Shown piece after piece: positions 24,949-33,039 of a DNA stretch of 64,000 nt; position 1 is the stretch's first letter, and each line of letters starts with the position of its first letter. The position numbers and the translations under genes are program-made. The notes under the pieces were generated by a model, which worked only from the letters and a program-made list of their open reading frames with translations, did not search any database and was not told the origin of the DNA. Origin of the DNA: DATGMP01 sp035293565 (GTDB lineage Bacteria > Pseudomonadota > Alphaproteobacteria > BOG-932 > Roseiterribacteraceae); NCBI GenBank assembly GCA_035293565.1, contig DATGMP010000106.1, positions 1 through 64,000 on the forward strand, read 5' to 3'.

Positions 24949-25027
24949 GTCGTTCCCGCGAAAGCGGGAATCCATGGCGAAGCCTTCGCTAACGCGTGTA
25001 TGGATCCGCGCTTTTCGCGGGAATGAC
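24949..25027. repeat. REP-like palindromic element, copy 1
   Basis: The left arm starts GTCGTTCCCGCGAAAGCGGG and continues AATCCAT. The right arm, on the opposite strand, reads GTCATTCCCGCGAAAAGCGC then GGATCCAT. The two arms form an imperfect palindrome of about 79 bases between two same-strand genes. The unit GTCATTCCCGC recurs at 38460-38502. This is the familiar form of short intergenic palindromic elements dispersed in many proteobacterial genomes. Confidence 0.7.
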
Positions 25028-25045
25028 AACAAGAGAGAGGAAACA

Positions 25046-25504
25046 ATGGCCGGTCTCTATTTCGACGAATTCTACGAGGGGCAGAAATTCGTCCACGACA
25101 TCACCCGCACGGTCACTGAGACCGACAACCTGCTGTTCACGGTGTTGACGCACAACCCGCAGCCGCTCCATCTCGACATCGAGTTCTGCAAGGCGAATGG
25201 CAGCCTGGCCGGCGGCATCCTGGTCAACAGCATCTTCACCTTCGGGCTGATGATCGGCGTATCAGTCGGCGACACGACCCTCGGCACGACAGTGGCCAAC
25301 CTCGGCATGGATGGCGTCAAATTCGCGAACCCGGTCCGGATCGGCGACACGCTGCGTAGTGAAACGACGGTGCTGGAGAAGCGCGAAAGCAAGTCGCGGC
25401 CGAACGAGGGCATCGTCCTGTTCGAGCATCGCAGTTTCAACCAGCATGGCCAGGAAGTTGCTTATTGCCGCCGCTCCGCGCTGATGAAGAAGAAGCCGGC
25501 ATGA
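25046..25504 (+). CDS. MaoC-family (hot-dog) hydratase
   Basis: A 152-residue single hot-dog-fold enoyl-CoA hydratase/dehydratase. The motif TETDNLLFTVLTHNPQPLHLD carries the Asp/Asn and His of the hydratase active site. The end segment SFNQHGQEVAYCRRSALMKKK is also typical. The ATG at 25046 has GAGAGG upstream; an in-frame ATG at 24974 would lie inside the REP-like element and is rejected. The stop overlaps the start of the CitE-like gene (ATGA), so the two enzymes are probably produced together, the hydratase making or using the hydroxyacyl-CoA that the lyase splits. Confidence 0.88.
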   Translation: MAGLYFDEFYEGQKFVHDITRTVTETDNLLFTVLTHNPQPLHLDIEFCKANGSLAGGILVNSIFTFGLMIGVSVGDTTLGTTVANLGMDGVKFANPVRIGDTLRSETTVLEKRESKSRPNEGIVLFEHRSFNQHGQEVAYCRRSALMKKKPA

Positions 25505-26400
25505 TTCCCAGGTCACTCCTCTTCGTTCCGGGTGACAGCGAGAAGAAGCTGGCGAAGGGGCTCGGATCGGGCGCCGATCTTCTGATCCTCGACCTCGAGG
25601 ATTCGGTTGCTCAGGAGAAGCTGCCGCTCGCGCGCGGGATGGTCCGAGAGTTTCTCCAGGCCCACCCCGACCGCTCGAAGCAGGAGCTGTGGGTTCGCGT
25701 CAATCCGCTCGCGACGCCGCTGGCCCTGCCGGATCTTGCGGGCGTGGTGCCGGGAGGGCCGGACGGGATCATGCTGCCAAAACCCGATTCCGGCGCCGAT
25801 ATCGCGTTGCTCGGTCACTATCTGAGCGCTTTCGAATCGGCCGCCGGCCTTCCGATCGGACGCATCAAGACGATGCCGGTCGCCACCGAGACCGCCAAGG
25901 CGATGTTCGCGCTCGGCACCTATGTGGGCGCCAGCGAGCGGCTCACCATGATGACCTGGGGCGCGGAGGACATCGCTGCAGTGGTCGGCGCCAGCGCCAA
26001 TCGCGGGCCGGATGGCAGTTACGATCCGCTCTTCGAGCTCGCCCGGACTCTATGCCTTGCCGGCGCCGCCGCGGCCGGCGTCGCGCCGATCGATACGGTG
26101 TATACGAACTTCCGCGATTCAACCGGCCTCGAGGAGGAATCGCGGCGCGTGCGTCGCGCCGGCTATCTCGGCAAGATCGCGATCCATCCGGACCAGGTGC
26201 CGGTGATCAACCGGGCCTTCACGCCGTCCGACGAAGAGGTGGCGCATGCCGAGCGCATCATCGCCGCCTTCGCCGCCAACCCTGGCGCGGGTACGATCGG
26301 GCTCGACGGAAAGATGATCGACATGCCGCATTTCAAGCAGTCGCAGAAGATCATGGAAGCTGCCGTGCGGCTTGGCGTGAGGCCCGCGCCGAAAGCCTAA
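25501..26400 (+). CDS. HpcH/HpaI-family CoA-ester lyase (CitE/malyl-CoA lyase-like)
   Basis: A 299-residue TIM-barrel, Mg-dependent lyase or thioesterase for beta-hydroxyacyl-CoA esters. The N-terminus RSLLFVPGDSEKKLAKG, the metal-binding LLILDLEDSVAQ, and later MTWGAEDIAAVVGA and GKIAIHPDQVPVIN are diagnostic of the CitE/Mcl family. The ATG at 25501 overlaps the MaoC stop. The partner order hydratase-lyase resembles mesaconyl-CoA hydratase/malyl-CoA lyase pairs, but the exact acyl group is not known. The stop overlaps by 3 bases that of the convergent acyl-CoA ligase gene. Confidence 0.87.
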   Translation: MIPRSLLFVPGDSEKKLAKGLGSGADLLILDLEDSVAQEKLPLARGMVREFLQAHPDRSKQELWVRVNPLATPLALPDLAGVVPGGPDGIMLPKPDSGADIALLGHYLSAFESAAGLPIGRIKTMPVATETAKAMFALGTYVGASERLTMMTWGAEDIAAVVGASANRGPDGSYDPLFELARTLCLAGAAAAGVAPIDTVYTNFRDSTGLEEESRRVRRAGYLGKIAIHPDQVPVINRAFTPSDEEVAHAERIIAAFAANPGAGTIGLDGKMIDMPHFKQSQKIMEAAVRLGVRPAPKA

Positions 26401-27971
26401 GCGACCGACACGGCGTTGGCGACGATGCCGTGCTTCTTCAGATATTCGGCGCGCAGCTCGCGCTTCAAGATCTTGTTGGCGTGCGAAAGGGGAAGGGGCT
26501 CCTCGCGGAATTCGACGCTGCGCGGGCATTTGTAGCGGGCGATCCTCGCCCGGCAGTGCTCGATGATCTCTTCGGCGCTCAGCACATGGCCGGGATTGGG
26601 TACGATGATGGCGTGCACCGTCTCGATCCATTCCTTGGACGGAATGCCGATCACCGCGCATTGCCTCACACCGGGATGCTGGGCGATCGCGTTCTCGACC
26701 TCGATCGAATAGATGTTCTCGCCGCCCGAGATGATCATGTCCTTCACGCGGTCTACGACATAGACGTAGCCGTCCTCGTCCATGTAGCCGCCGTCGCCGG
26801 TGTGCATCCAGCCGTTGCGCTTGGCCTCTGCGGTCTGCTCGGGCTTGTTCCAGTAGCCGAGCATCACATTGGGTCCGCGCGCGACGATCTCGCCCACCGT
26901 GCCGCGCGGCACCGGCCGGTCATTCTCATCGACGATCTCGACCTCGACCGCGTAGGTGGAGCGGCCCGCGGCGCGGTGGCGACCGCGCTTGCGGGCTTCG
27001 CCATGCAGATTTTCATTGTGCAGAACGCAGGCGAGCGGCGACAGCTCGGTCATGCCGTAACACTGAACAAAGCGCGATTGCGGAAATGCGACGATGGCCC
27101 GGTCGAGCAGCGCCTCTGTGATCGGTGACGCGCCGTAGATAATCGTCGTGAAGCTGCTGGTATCGTACTGTTTGAAGGAAGGATGCTCGATCAGCATCTG
27201 GATCATGGTCGGCACGAGCAGCGCCTCGGTCACGCGCTCGCGCTGGATGATCTCAAGCGCCTGCTCCGGCTGGAACCCCGGCACCAAGACCGTACGCGCG
27301 CCGCTCGCCATGCAAGAGATGAAGGGCCAAATGCCGCCGGCATGAAACATCGGCATGGCGGTCAGATAAACGGCTCTTTCCGTGAACAGCCCATCGGCGA
27401 TGCTCGACAGCGAGCACGAGATCTGGTTGTCGTGCGAGAGCATCACGCCTTTGGAATGCCCCGTAGTGCCGCCGGTGTAGAGGATCGTGAAAAGATCATC
27501 ACCGGTTCGGCCGGCGTCTTGTGCCGGCGCGGATTCATCGACGAGCTTGTCATACGCGACCATGCCCTTCGGGCAGGTGCTGTCGCCCGCATAGACGAGT
27601 TTCATCCGATCGGCGCGCCCTTCGGCCAGCTTCAGCCCGGTTTCGAGATTGGCGTCGTCCAGCATCAGCACTTTGGGCGTGCAATCGTCGATCGCTTCGC
27701 TGAGCTCGGCCACGCTCCAGCGGTAATTCAGATTGACGACTACACCGCCGGCCCAGGGCGCACCGACCATCGTCTCGATGTGGCGGTCGGTATTGATCAT
27801 CAGCAGCGCAACGCGATCATTCGGGCCGACACCCAGCGACTGCAACCCGCCGGCCAAGCGCCGTACGCGATCGTGGTATTCGGCCCAGCTCCGGCGACGA
27901 TGGCCGAAAACGACGGCGATATCATGTGGCCGAATCTGTACGATTCGCCTCAGCAGATGCGAGACACCCAT
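26397..27971 (-). CDS. Acyl-CoA synthetase (AMP-forming)
   Basis: A 524-residue ANL-superfamily ligase that activates a carboxylic acid to its CoA thioester with ATP. Visible are the P-loop-like ILYTGGTTGHSKGVMLSH, the A5 motif VQCYGMTELSP, HTGDGGYMDEDGYVYVVDR with the hinge DRVKDMIISGGENIYS, and the catalytic Lys in HANKILKRELR. The product class could be medium or long chain, branched or cyclic; no residue identifies it. It follows the acyl-CoA dehydrogenase on the same strand after 33 bases, so the two form a ligase-dehydrogenase pair divergent from the carboxylase operon. Confidence 0.92.
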   Translation of the reverse strand: MGVSHLLRRIVQIRPHDIAVVFGHRRRSWAEYHDRVRRLAGGLQSLGVGPNDRVALLMINTDRHIETMVGAPWAGGVVVNLNYRWSVAELSEAIDDCTPKVLMLDDANLETGLKLAEGRADRMKLVYAGDSTCPKGMVAYDKLVDESAPAQDAGRTGDDLFTILYTGGTTGHSKGVMLSHDNQISCSLSSIADGLFTERAVYLTAMPMFHAGGIWPFISCMASGARTVLVPGFQPEQALEIIQRERVTEALLVPTMIQMLIEHPSFKQYDTSSFTTIIYGASPITEALLDRAIVAFPQSRFVQCYGMTELSPLACVLHNENLHGEARKRGRHRAAGRSTYAVEVEIVDENDRPVPRGTVGEIVARGPNVMLGYWNKPEQTAEAKRNGWMHTGDGGYMDEDGYVYVVDRVKDMIISGGENIYSIEVENAIAQHPGVRQCAVIGIPSKEWIETVHAIIVPNPGHVLSAEEIIEHCRARIARYKCPRSVEFREEPLPLSHANKILKRELRAEYLKKHGIVANAVSVA

Positions 27972-28004
27972 AAATCCTTCCCCTTGCCTGGTCCGCTTCT
28001 GTCC

Positions 28005-29216
28005 TTATCGCTTCAGAATCTCGCCGGCGATAATCATCTTCCGGACCTCGGTTGTCCCGGCGCCGATCTCCAACAGCTTCGTCGCGCGGAACAGCCGATT
28101 CACTTCCGACTCCCAAATATAGCCGTAGCCGCCGAAGATCTGCACAGCCTCGTCCAGAACGCGATTGGTCATATTGGCGCCATACATGATGCTGGCCGCC
28201 GTCAGGGCGTGAATCTCGCCGCGGCCGCCGGCGCCGACTTCCAGGTCGTTCGCGGCGGCGAGCACCCGGTAATTGAAGGTGCGCATCGTCTCGACCCAGA
28301 CATACATGTCGGCGAGCTTGGATTGGATCATCTGGAATTCGGCGATCGGTTTGCCGAATTGCTGCCGTGTCTTCGCGTAGTCGAGCGCGAGGTCGAAGGC
28401 GCGCTCCGAGATGCCGAGCAGGATCGGCGTGATCATCGCCCGCTCGAGGTCGAGGCCGCTCATCACGATCGAGACGCCGCGATTTTCGTCGCCCACCAGA
28501 TTCTCGGCCGGAACGCGGCAATCCTCAAAGACCAGCTCACCGGTCTGGCTGCCGCGAAAGCCCATCTTCTCGAGCTTCTGGGCGACCCGGAAGCCGGGAT
28601 AGTCCTTCTCGATGATGAAGGCCGAAATGCCGTGCGGCCCTTTTTCGGGCGCCGTCTTGGCATACACCAGAAGCACGTCCGCCACTGGGCTGTTCGTGAT
28701 GAAAATCTTCGACCCGTTCAGCACATAATGGTCGCCGTCGCGCTTGGCGGTCGTCCGCATCGATCCCAGCGCGTCCGATCCGGCGCCGGGCTCGGTCAGG
28801 CCGAGGCCGCCGATCAGCTTGCCGGAGCACAGGCCCGGTAGATATTTGCGCTTCTGCGCCTCGTTCGCGTTGCGGTAGATATTGTTGAGACACAAATTCT
28901 CGTGCGCGACCCAAGAGAGGCCGAGCGCGTGATTCCAGCGCGAAAATGCCTGCAGCACGAGCGCACTGGTAAAGAGGTCGCCACCGACGCCGCCATAATC
29001 GGGCGGTACGGTGATACCGAAATAGCCATCCTTGCCGAGCTGCGGAAAGATGTGGTCCGGCCACCACTCCTCATTGTCCATTCGCTCGGCCAGGGGGAAA
29101 AGCTCGTTCCGGGCATAGCGATCGGCCGCATCCAGCATTTCGCGCTGATCGTCCGACAGGTCGAAATGCGACGAGGCGTTGGTTAATGCCGTGCGGGCCG
29201 GCTGAGATTGACTCAT
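28005..29216 (-). CDS. Acyl-CoA dehydrogenase, isovaleryl-CoA dehydrogenase-like
   Basis: A 403-residue FAD enzyme. N-terminal helices (LSDDQREMLDAADRYARNEL), FAD-binding GGLGLTEPGAGSDALGSM and ITNSPVADVLLVYAKT, and the C-terminal IFGGYGYIWESEVNRLFRA are family hallmarks. A Glu within GLDLERAMI sits where isovaleryl-CoA dehydrogenase keeps its catalytic base, and the later position used by most relatives reads GAGTTEV. It would desaturate the acyl-CoA made by the adjacent ligase, supplying the carboxylase encoded divergently. If the nearby kinase acts on 4-hydroxyacyl-CoA, this enzyme could instead carry out the LvaC-like phosphate-elimination step. Confidence 0.9.
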   Translation of the reverse strand: MSQSQPARTALTNASSHFDLSDDQREMLDAADRYARNELFPLAERMDNEEWWPDHIFPQLGKDGYFGITVPPDYGGVGGDLFTSALVLQAFSRWNHALGLSWVAHENLCLNNIYRNANEAQKRKYLPGLCSGKLIGGLGLTEPGAGSDALGSMRTTAKRDGDHYVLNGSKIFITNSPVADVLLVYAKTAPEKGPHGISAFIIEKDYPGFRVAQKLEKMGFRGSQTGELVFEDCRVPAENLVGDENRGVSIVMSGLDLERAMITPILLGISERAFDLALDYAKTRQQFGKPIAEFQMIQSKLADMYVWVETMRTFNYRVLAAANDLEVGAGGRGEIHALTAASIMYGANMTNRVLDEAVQIFGGYGYIWESEVNRLFRATKLLEIGAGTTEVRKMIIAGEILKR

Positions 29217-29342
29217 TTGAAATTCCCCATGATCCGCGAAAGCTAGTGAGCGGGCCTGATCCTGTCCATGGGTTTCACGATTGCCCTTGAAGCCCGCTCT
29301 ATGCTACCGCCTTCCCCGAACAGGTCTCCGGGCCATCTGGAA

Positions 29343-29355
29343 TGAGTTAAACTCA
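29343..29355. promoter_or_regulatory. Palindrome in the divergent dehydrogenase/carboxylase promoter region
   Basis: TGAGTT and AACTCA around a single A form a perfect 13-base palindrome 39 bases upstream of the biotin carboxylase start and 127 bases from the divergent acyl-CoA dehydrogenase start. The region is otherwise without repeats. It is a candidate operator; no regulator gene lies next to it. Confidence 0.45.
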
Positions 29356-29393
29356 ATAGGAACCGACCGCTTTGCGCCGTATCGGATAAGCTC

Positions 29394-30866
29394 ATGCTCA
29401 AGAAAGTATTGATCGCGAACCGGGGCGAGATCGCCTGCCGGGTCATCCGCACGCTTCGTCGATTGGGGATCGGCAGCGTCGCCGTCTATCATCATGAAGA
29501 CCGGCTTGCCCCCCATGTGAAGCTGGCGGACGAGGCAGTCCGACTGGAGGGTGACGTCCCGACCGCCGCCTATCTAGACCAGGATCAGGTCATCGCGATC
29601 TGCAAATCGACCGGCGCCGACGGCATTCATCCGGGCTACGGCTTCCTATCCGAAAATGCGGGCTTCGCCGAGAAGGTCGCCACTGCCGGGATCATTTTCA
29701 TTGGGCCCGAGGCCGAGGTCATGCGGCTGATGGGGGACAAGATCCGCTCCCGCATCTTCGCCGCCGAGAACGGCGTGCCGGTGGCGCCCAGCGCGATGCA
29801 GGAGGGCGATCTCGAAAGCTTCCTGAAGAAGGCGGCCGCCGTCGGCTTCCCGCTTCTGATCAAAGCCTCGGCAGGCGGCGGCGGCAAGGGCATGAAGATC
29901 GTCCGGACCGCCGGGGAGCTCGCGGAGAATATCCGGGTCGCGGCCAGCGAGGCGCAGCGCTATTTCGGCGACGGCCGCATCTATGCCGAACGTCTGGTCG
30001 AGCTGCCGCGCCACATCGAGGTCCAGGTGCTGGGCGACGGCAAGGGCAATGTCGTCCATCTGTTCGAGCGCGAATGCTCGATCCAGCGCCGTTATCAGAA
30101 GATCGTTGAAGAATCGCCTGCGCCCAATTTGCCGGGCAAGCTGCGCGATGAGATCTGCGCCGCGGCGGTGCGCTTGGCTTCGGCCGCGAAATACAAGAAT
30201 GCCGGCACGATCGAGTTCATCCTGGGCGCCGATGGCGCCTTCTATTTTCTCGAGATGAACACGCGGCTGCAGGTCGAGCATCCGGTGACCGAGATGGTCG
30301 TCGGCATCGATCTGGTCGAGGCGCAGCTCCGCATCGCGTCGGGCGAGGGCCTGCCGGTTTCCCAGAAGGATCTGAAGCAGACCGGTCACGCGATCGAATG
30401 TCGGATCAATGCCGAGGAGCCGGAGAAGGATTTCCGGCCGGCGACCGGCAAGGTCGGCATTCTGCGCGTGCCGGAAGGCGAGGGCGTCCGGTTCGATGCC
30501 GGCATTGTGCAAGGCCAGGCAGTGACGCCGGCCTTCGACTCCATGCTGGCCAAGCTCATTGCCTATGGTCCGACCCGCGCCGAAGCGGCCAAGCGCATGG
30601 AGCGGGCCTTACAGGAGCTCGCATTGCTCGGCGTGCCGACGAATATCGACTATCTGGCGCGCATCATGCGCAACAAGGAATTCCTCGCAGGCAAGCTGCA
30701 CACAGGCTTCCTCGCGCAAGAGGCGGCTGACCTCGCGGCACCGCCTTTGGCGTCCGAGGAGGAGACCGCGGCCATCCTCGCGGCGGCCTTTTCCGACCCG
30801 GATTTCCGGCGGATCGCGTTCGAGATCCCCGAACCCTACGCCTCGATCGGCTACTGGCGGAACTAG
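29394..30866 (+). CDS. Acyl-CoA carboxylase, biotin carboxylase subunit (free-standing)
   Basis: A 490-residue ATP-grasp enzyme that carboxylates biotin. Motifs are KKVLIANRGEIACRVIRT, GADGIHPGYGFLSENAGF, the ATP loop SAGGGGKGMKIV, ERECSIQRRYQKIVEE, and EMNTRLQVEHPVTEMV. It ends soon after the biotin carboxylase C-terminal domain, without the BT and biotin-carrier domains found in the fused alpha subunits of methylcrotonyl-, geranyl- or propionyl-CoA carboxylase. The carrier is a separate gene 11 bases downstream. It is the first gene of a seven-gene plus-strand run. Confidence 0.92.
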   Translation: MLKKVLIANRGEIACRVIRTLRRLGIGSVAVYHHEDRLAPHVKLADEAVRLEGDVPTAAYLDQDQVIAICKSTGADGIHPGYGFLSENAGFAEKVATAGIIFIGPEAEVMRLMGDKIRSRIFAAENGVPVAPSAMQEGDLESFLKKAAAVGFPLLIKASAGGGGKGMKIVRTAGELAENIRVAASEAQRYFGDGRIYAERLVELPRHIEVQVLGDGKGNVVHLFERECSIQRRYQKIVEESPAPNLPGKLRDEICAAAVRLASAAKYKNAGTIEFILGADGAFYFLEMNTRLQVEHPVTEMVVGIDLVEAQLRIASGEGLPVSQKDLKQTGHAIECRINAEEPEKDFRPATGKVGILRVPEGEGVRFDAGIVQGQAVTPAFDSMLAKLIAYGPTRAEAAKRMERALQELALLGVPTNIDYLARIMRNKEFLAGKLHTGFLAQEAADLAAPPLASEEETAAILAAAFSDPDFRRIAFEIPEPYASIGYWRN

Positions 30867-30877
30867 GAGCAGATACG

Positions 30878-31408
30878 ATGTCCTATCAGATGCTCCTGGC
30901 CGAGCAGGATGTGACGATCGAGATCGTCGAGCGGCGGCCGTCACTCAAGATCAAGAATGGCGATGCGGTTCGTACTGTCCTGGAGTCGAGCGGCCCCGAT
31001 GGCGCCTTCGCGGTGACGGTCGACGGCAGATCCTATTCTGGCTGGCGCTGCACGGTCGGCGACGAGGTGCATGTACGCATGGGCGGGCGCACCTTCATCA
31101 TCGGTTTGCCGCAAGCGCAGCTCCGCGCCCATGTGCACAGCAAGGGCGACGACGAGATCCATGCCGATATGCCGGGCACGATGATCGCGATTCATGCCGA
31201 GGCGGGCGCCAGCGTCGCGGCCGGTGACAAGCTGGTCACGATCGAAAGCATGAAGCTGCAGGTTAGCCTGGTGGCGCCGCGCGACGGCGTCGTCGACAAG
31301 GTGCATGTCGCAGCCGAGACGGCGTTCGAGCGCGGCGCGCTGCTCGTGTCGCTCGTTCCTCTCGTTCAAGACACCGAAGCCCCGGCGAAGGGTGAGGCCT
31401 CCAAATGA
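30878..31408 (+). CDS. Separate biotin carboxyl carrier subunit of the acyl-CoA carboxylase
   Basis: A 176-residue protein. The C-terminal lipoyl/biotinyl domain (about residues 92-165) has ADMPGTMIAIHAEAGASV and the biotinylation site TIESMKLQVSL with Lys126. The site reads ESMK rather than the usual AMKM. The N-terminal 90 residues form beta strands (TVDGRSYSGWRCTVGDEVHV; GRTFIIGL) like the BT/linker region of fused alpha subunits, so it looks like the C-terminal half of an alpha subunit split off as its own gene. The stop overlaps the carboxyltransferase start (ATGA), ensuring balanced synthesis. Confidence 0.85.
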   Translation: MSYQMLLAEQDVTIEIVERRPSLKIKNGDAVRTVLESSGPDGAFAVTVDGRSYSGWRCTVGDEVHVRMGGRTFIIGLPQAQLRAHVHSKGDDEIHADMPGTMIAIHAEAGASVAAGDKLVTIESMKLQVSLVAPRDGVVDKVHVAAETAFERGALLVSLVPLVQDTEAPAKGEASK

Positions 31409-33012
31409 CCATTCTGAAATCGTCCCTCAACACCGGCGATCCCGAGTTCCGCCGGCGCTATGCCTTCAACAAGAAGCTGGCGGCCGAGCTGCACGAGAAA
31501 CAGAAGGCGGCGCGACATGCGCGTCCACAGCGCGATCTCGATCGGCTCGCGAAGCAGGGCAAGATGACGCCGCGCGAGCGGCTGGAGAAGCTCCTCGATC
31601 CAGGCACGCCTTTCCTCGAATTCTCGACGCTGGCGGCGAATCGCGCCTATGGCGGTGAATCGCCCGGCGCCAGCTGCATCACCGGTATCGGCATTGTCTC
31701 CGGCCGCGAAGTCGTCATCCATGCCGACGATTCGACCGTGAAAGGCGGCGCCTGGTATCCGCTGACGATCAAGAAGATCGTCCGCGCGCTCGACATCGCA
31801 ATCGAGAACCAGCTGCCGGTCGTGCATCTCTGCGATTCGGCCGGCGGGCAGCTGCAGCTTCAGTCCGATCTGTTCCCGGACAAATATTACGCCGGCCGGA
31901 TGTTCCGGAATCAGTGCGTACTATCGAAGATGAATGTGAAGCAGCTCGCGCTGGTGCTGGGCCAGTGCACGGCCGGCGGCGCGTACATCCCGGGCCTTTC
32001 CGACTATAACGTCATCGTTCGCGGGACCGGCGCAGTTTTCCTGGGCGGCCCGCCGCTGGTTAAGGCGGCGACCGGCCAGATCGTGACATCCGACGAGCTC
32101 GGCGGCTGCGATCTGCACACCCAGATCAGCGGCACCTGCGACTATCCCGCATCGTCCGAGGACGAGGCGATCGCGATCGGGCGGGACATCGTCGCCCAGT
32201 GGGAGCGGCCCAAGAAATGGGCGATCCAGCAGGAGCCGCCCGAGGCGCCGCTTTACGATCCGGACGAGCTCTATGGCATCATCCCGGACGACATCAAAAA
32301 GGCGTTCGACATGCGCGAAGTGATTGCGCGCATCGTCGACGGCAGCCGCTTTCATGAATATCAGCCGGCCTATGGCACGACGCTGGTTTGCGGCTTCGCC
32401 TACATCTGGGGTTATAAGGTCGGCATCCTTGCCAACAATGGCATTCTGTTCAACGACAGCACGCTGAAGGGCACGCACTTCATCGAGCTGTGCAATCAGA
32501 ACAACACGCCGCTTCTGTTCCTGCAGAACATCACCGGCTTCATGATCGGCAAGGAATACGAGACGGCCGGGATCACGAAAGACGGCGCCAAGATGATCAT
32601 GGCGCAGGTCGGCTCGCATGTGCCGAAATTTACCGTGATGTGCCACGCCTCGTTCGGCGCCGGCAATTACGGCATGTGCGGACGCGCCTATGACGGGCGC
32701 TTCCTCTTCACCTGGCCCAATCACCAGATCGGCGTGATGGGTGGCGAGCAGGCGGCGAACACGTTGGCGGAGGTGAAGCTTCGGCAACTCGAACGCAACG
32801 GCGAGGCCGTGACACCCGAGATCCTGGCCGATGTGCGCGCGCAGACGCTCAAAGCCTATGAGACGCAGACGAGCGCCTATTACTCGACGTCGGAAGTGTG
32901 GGATGATGGCATCCTCGACCCGGTCGACACGCGCAACGCGCTCGGCATGGCGATCTCCGCGTCGCTGAACGCGCCGCTGGGACAGCAGGGATACGGCGTT
33001 TTCCGGATGTAG
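31405..33012 (+). CDS. Acyl-CoA carboxylase carboxyltransferase (beta) subunit, methylcrotonyl-CoA carboxylase-like
   Basis: A 535-residue crotonase-fold carboxyltransferase with N- and C-terminal halves. Visible are RLEKLLDPGTPFLEFS, the substrate region VHLCDSAGGQLQLQSDLFP, GQCTAGGAYIPGLSDYN, FLGGPPLVKAATGQIV, LLFLQNITGFMIGKEYE, and the biotin-site end segment NHQIGVMGGEQAANTL. Length and the last motif match methylcrotonyl- or geranyl-CoA carboxylase beta subunits more than propionyl-CoA carboxylase. The physiological acyl-CoA is unresolved. It is followed by the DUF7064-like gene after 27 bases. Confidence 0.92.
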   Translation: MTILKSSLNTGDPEFRRRYAFNKKLAAELHEKQKAARHARPQRDLDRLAKQGKMTPRERLEKLLDPGTPFLEFSTLAANRAYGGESPGASCITGIGIVSGREVVIHADDSTVKGGAWYPLTIKKIVRALDIAIENQLPVVHLCDSAGGQLQLQSDLFPDKYYAGRMFRNQCVLSKMNVKQLALVLGQCTAGGAYIPGLSDYNVIVRGTGAVFLGGPPLVKAATGQIVTSDELGGCDLHTQISGTCDYPASSEDEAIAIGRDIVAQWERPKKWAIQQEPPEAPLYDPDELYGIIPDDIKKAFDMREVIARIVDGSRFHEYQPAYGTTLVCGFAYIWGYKVGILANNGILFNDSTLKGTHFIELCNQNNTPLLFLQNITGFMIGKEYETAGITKDGAKMIMAQVGSHVPKFTVMCHASFGAGNYGMCGRAYDGRFLFTWPNHQIGVMGGEQAANTLAEVKLRQLERNGEAVTPEILADVRAQTLKAYETQTSAYYSTSEVWDDGILDPVDTRNALGMAISASLNAPLGQQGYGVFRM

Positions 33013-33039
33013 AAGCGACCGGGCGTTGGGAGGCAACCC

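Noticed and set aside
24974..25045. Upstream extension of the MaoC gene
   Set aside because: It would translate the REP-like palindrome; the ATG at 25046 has its own ribosome-binding site and a family-typical N-terminus.
27183..28841. 552-codon plus-strand open frame opposite the ligase and dehydrogenase
   Set aside because: Antisense shadow crossing two genes on the other strand; no recognisable family.
29394..33012. Assignment as methylcrotonyl-CoA carboxylase of leucine degradation (liu/mcc)
   Set aside because: The alpha subunit is split, there is no HMG-CoA lyase, and the kinase/DUF6285 pair is foreign to the leucine pathway; the dehydrogenase similarity alone is not enough.
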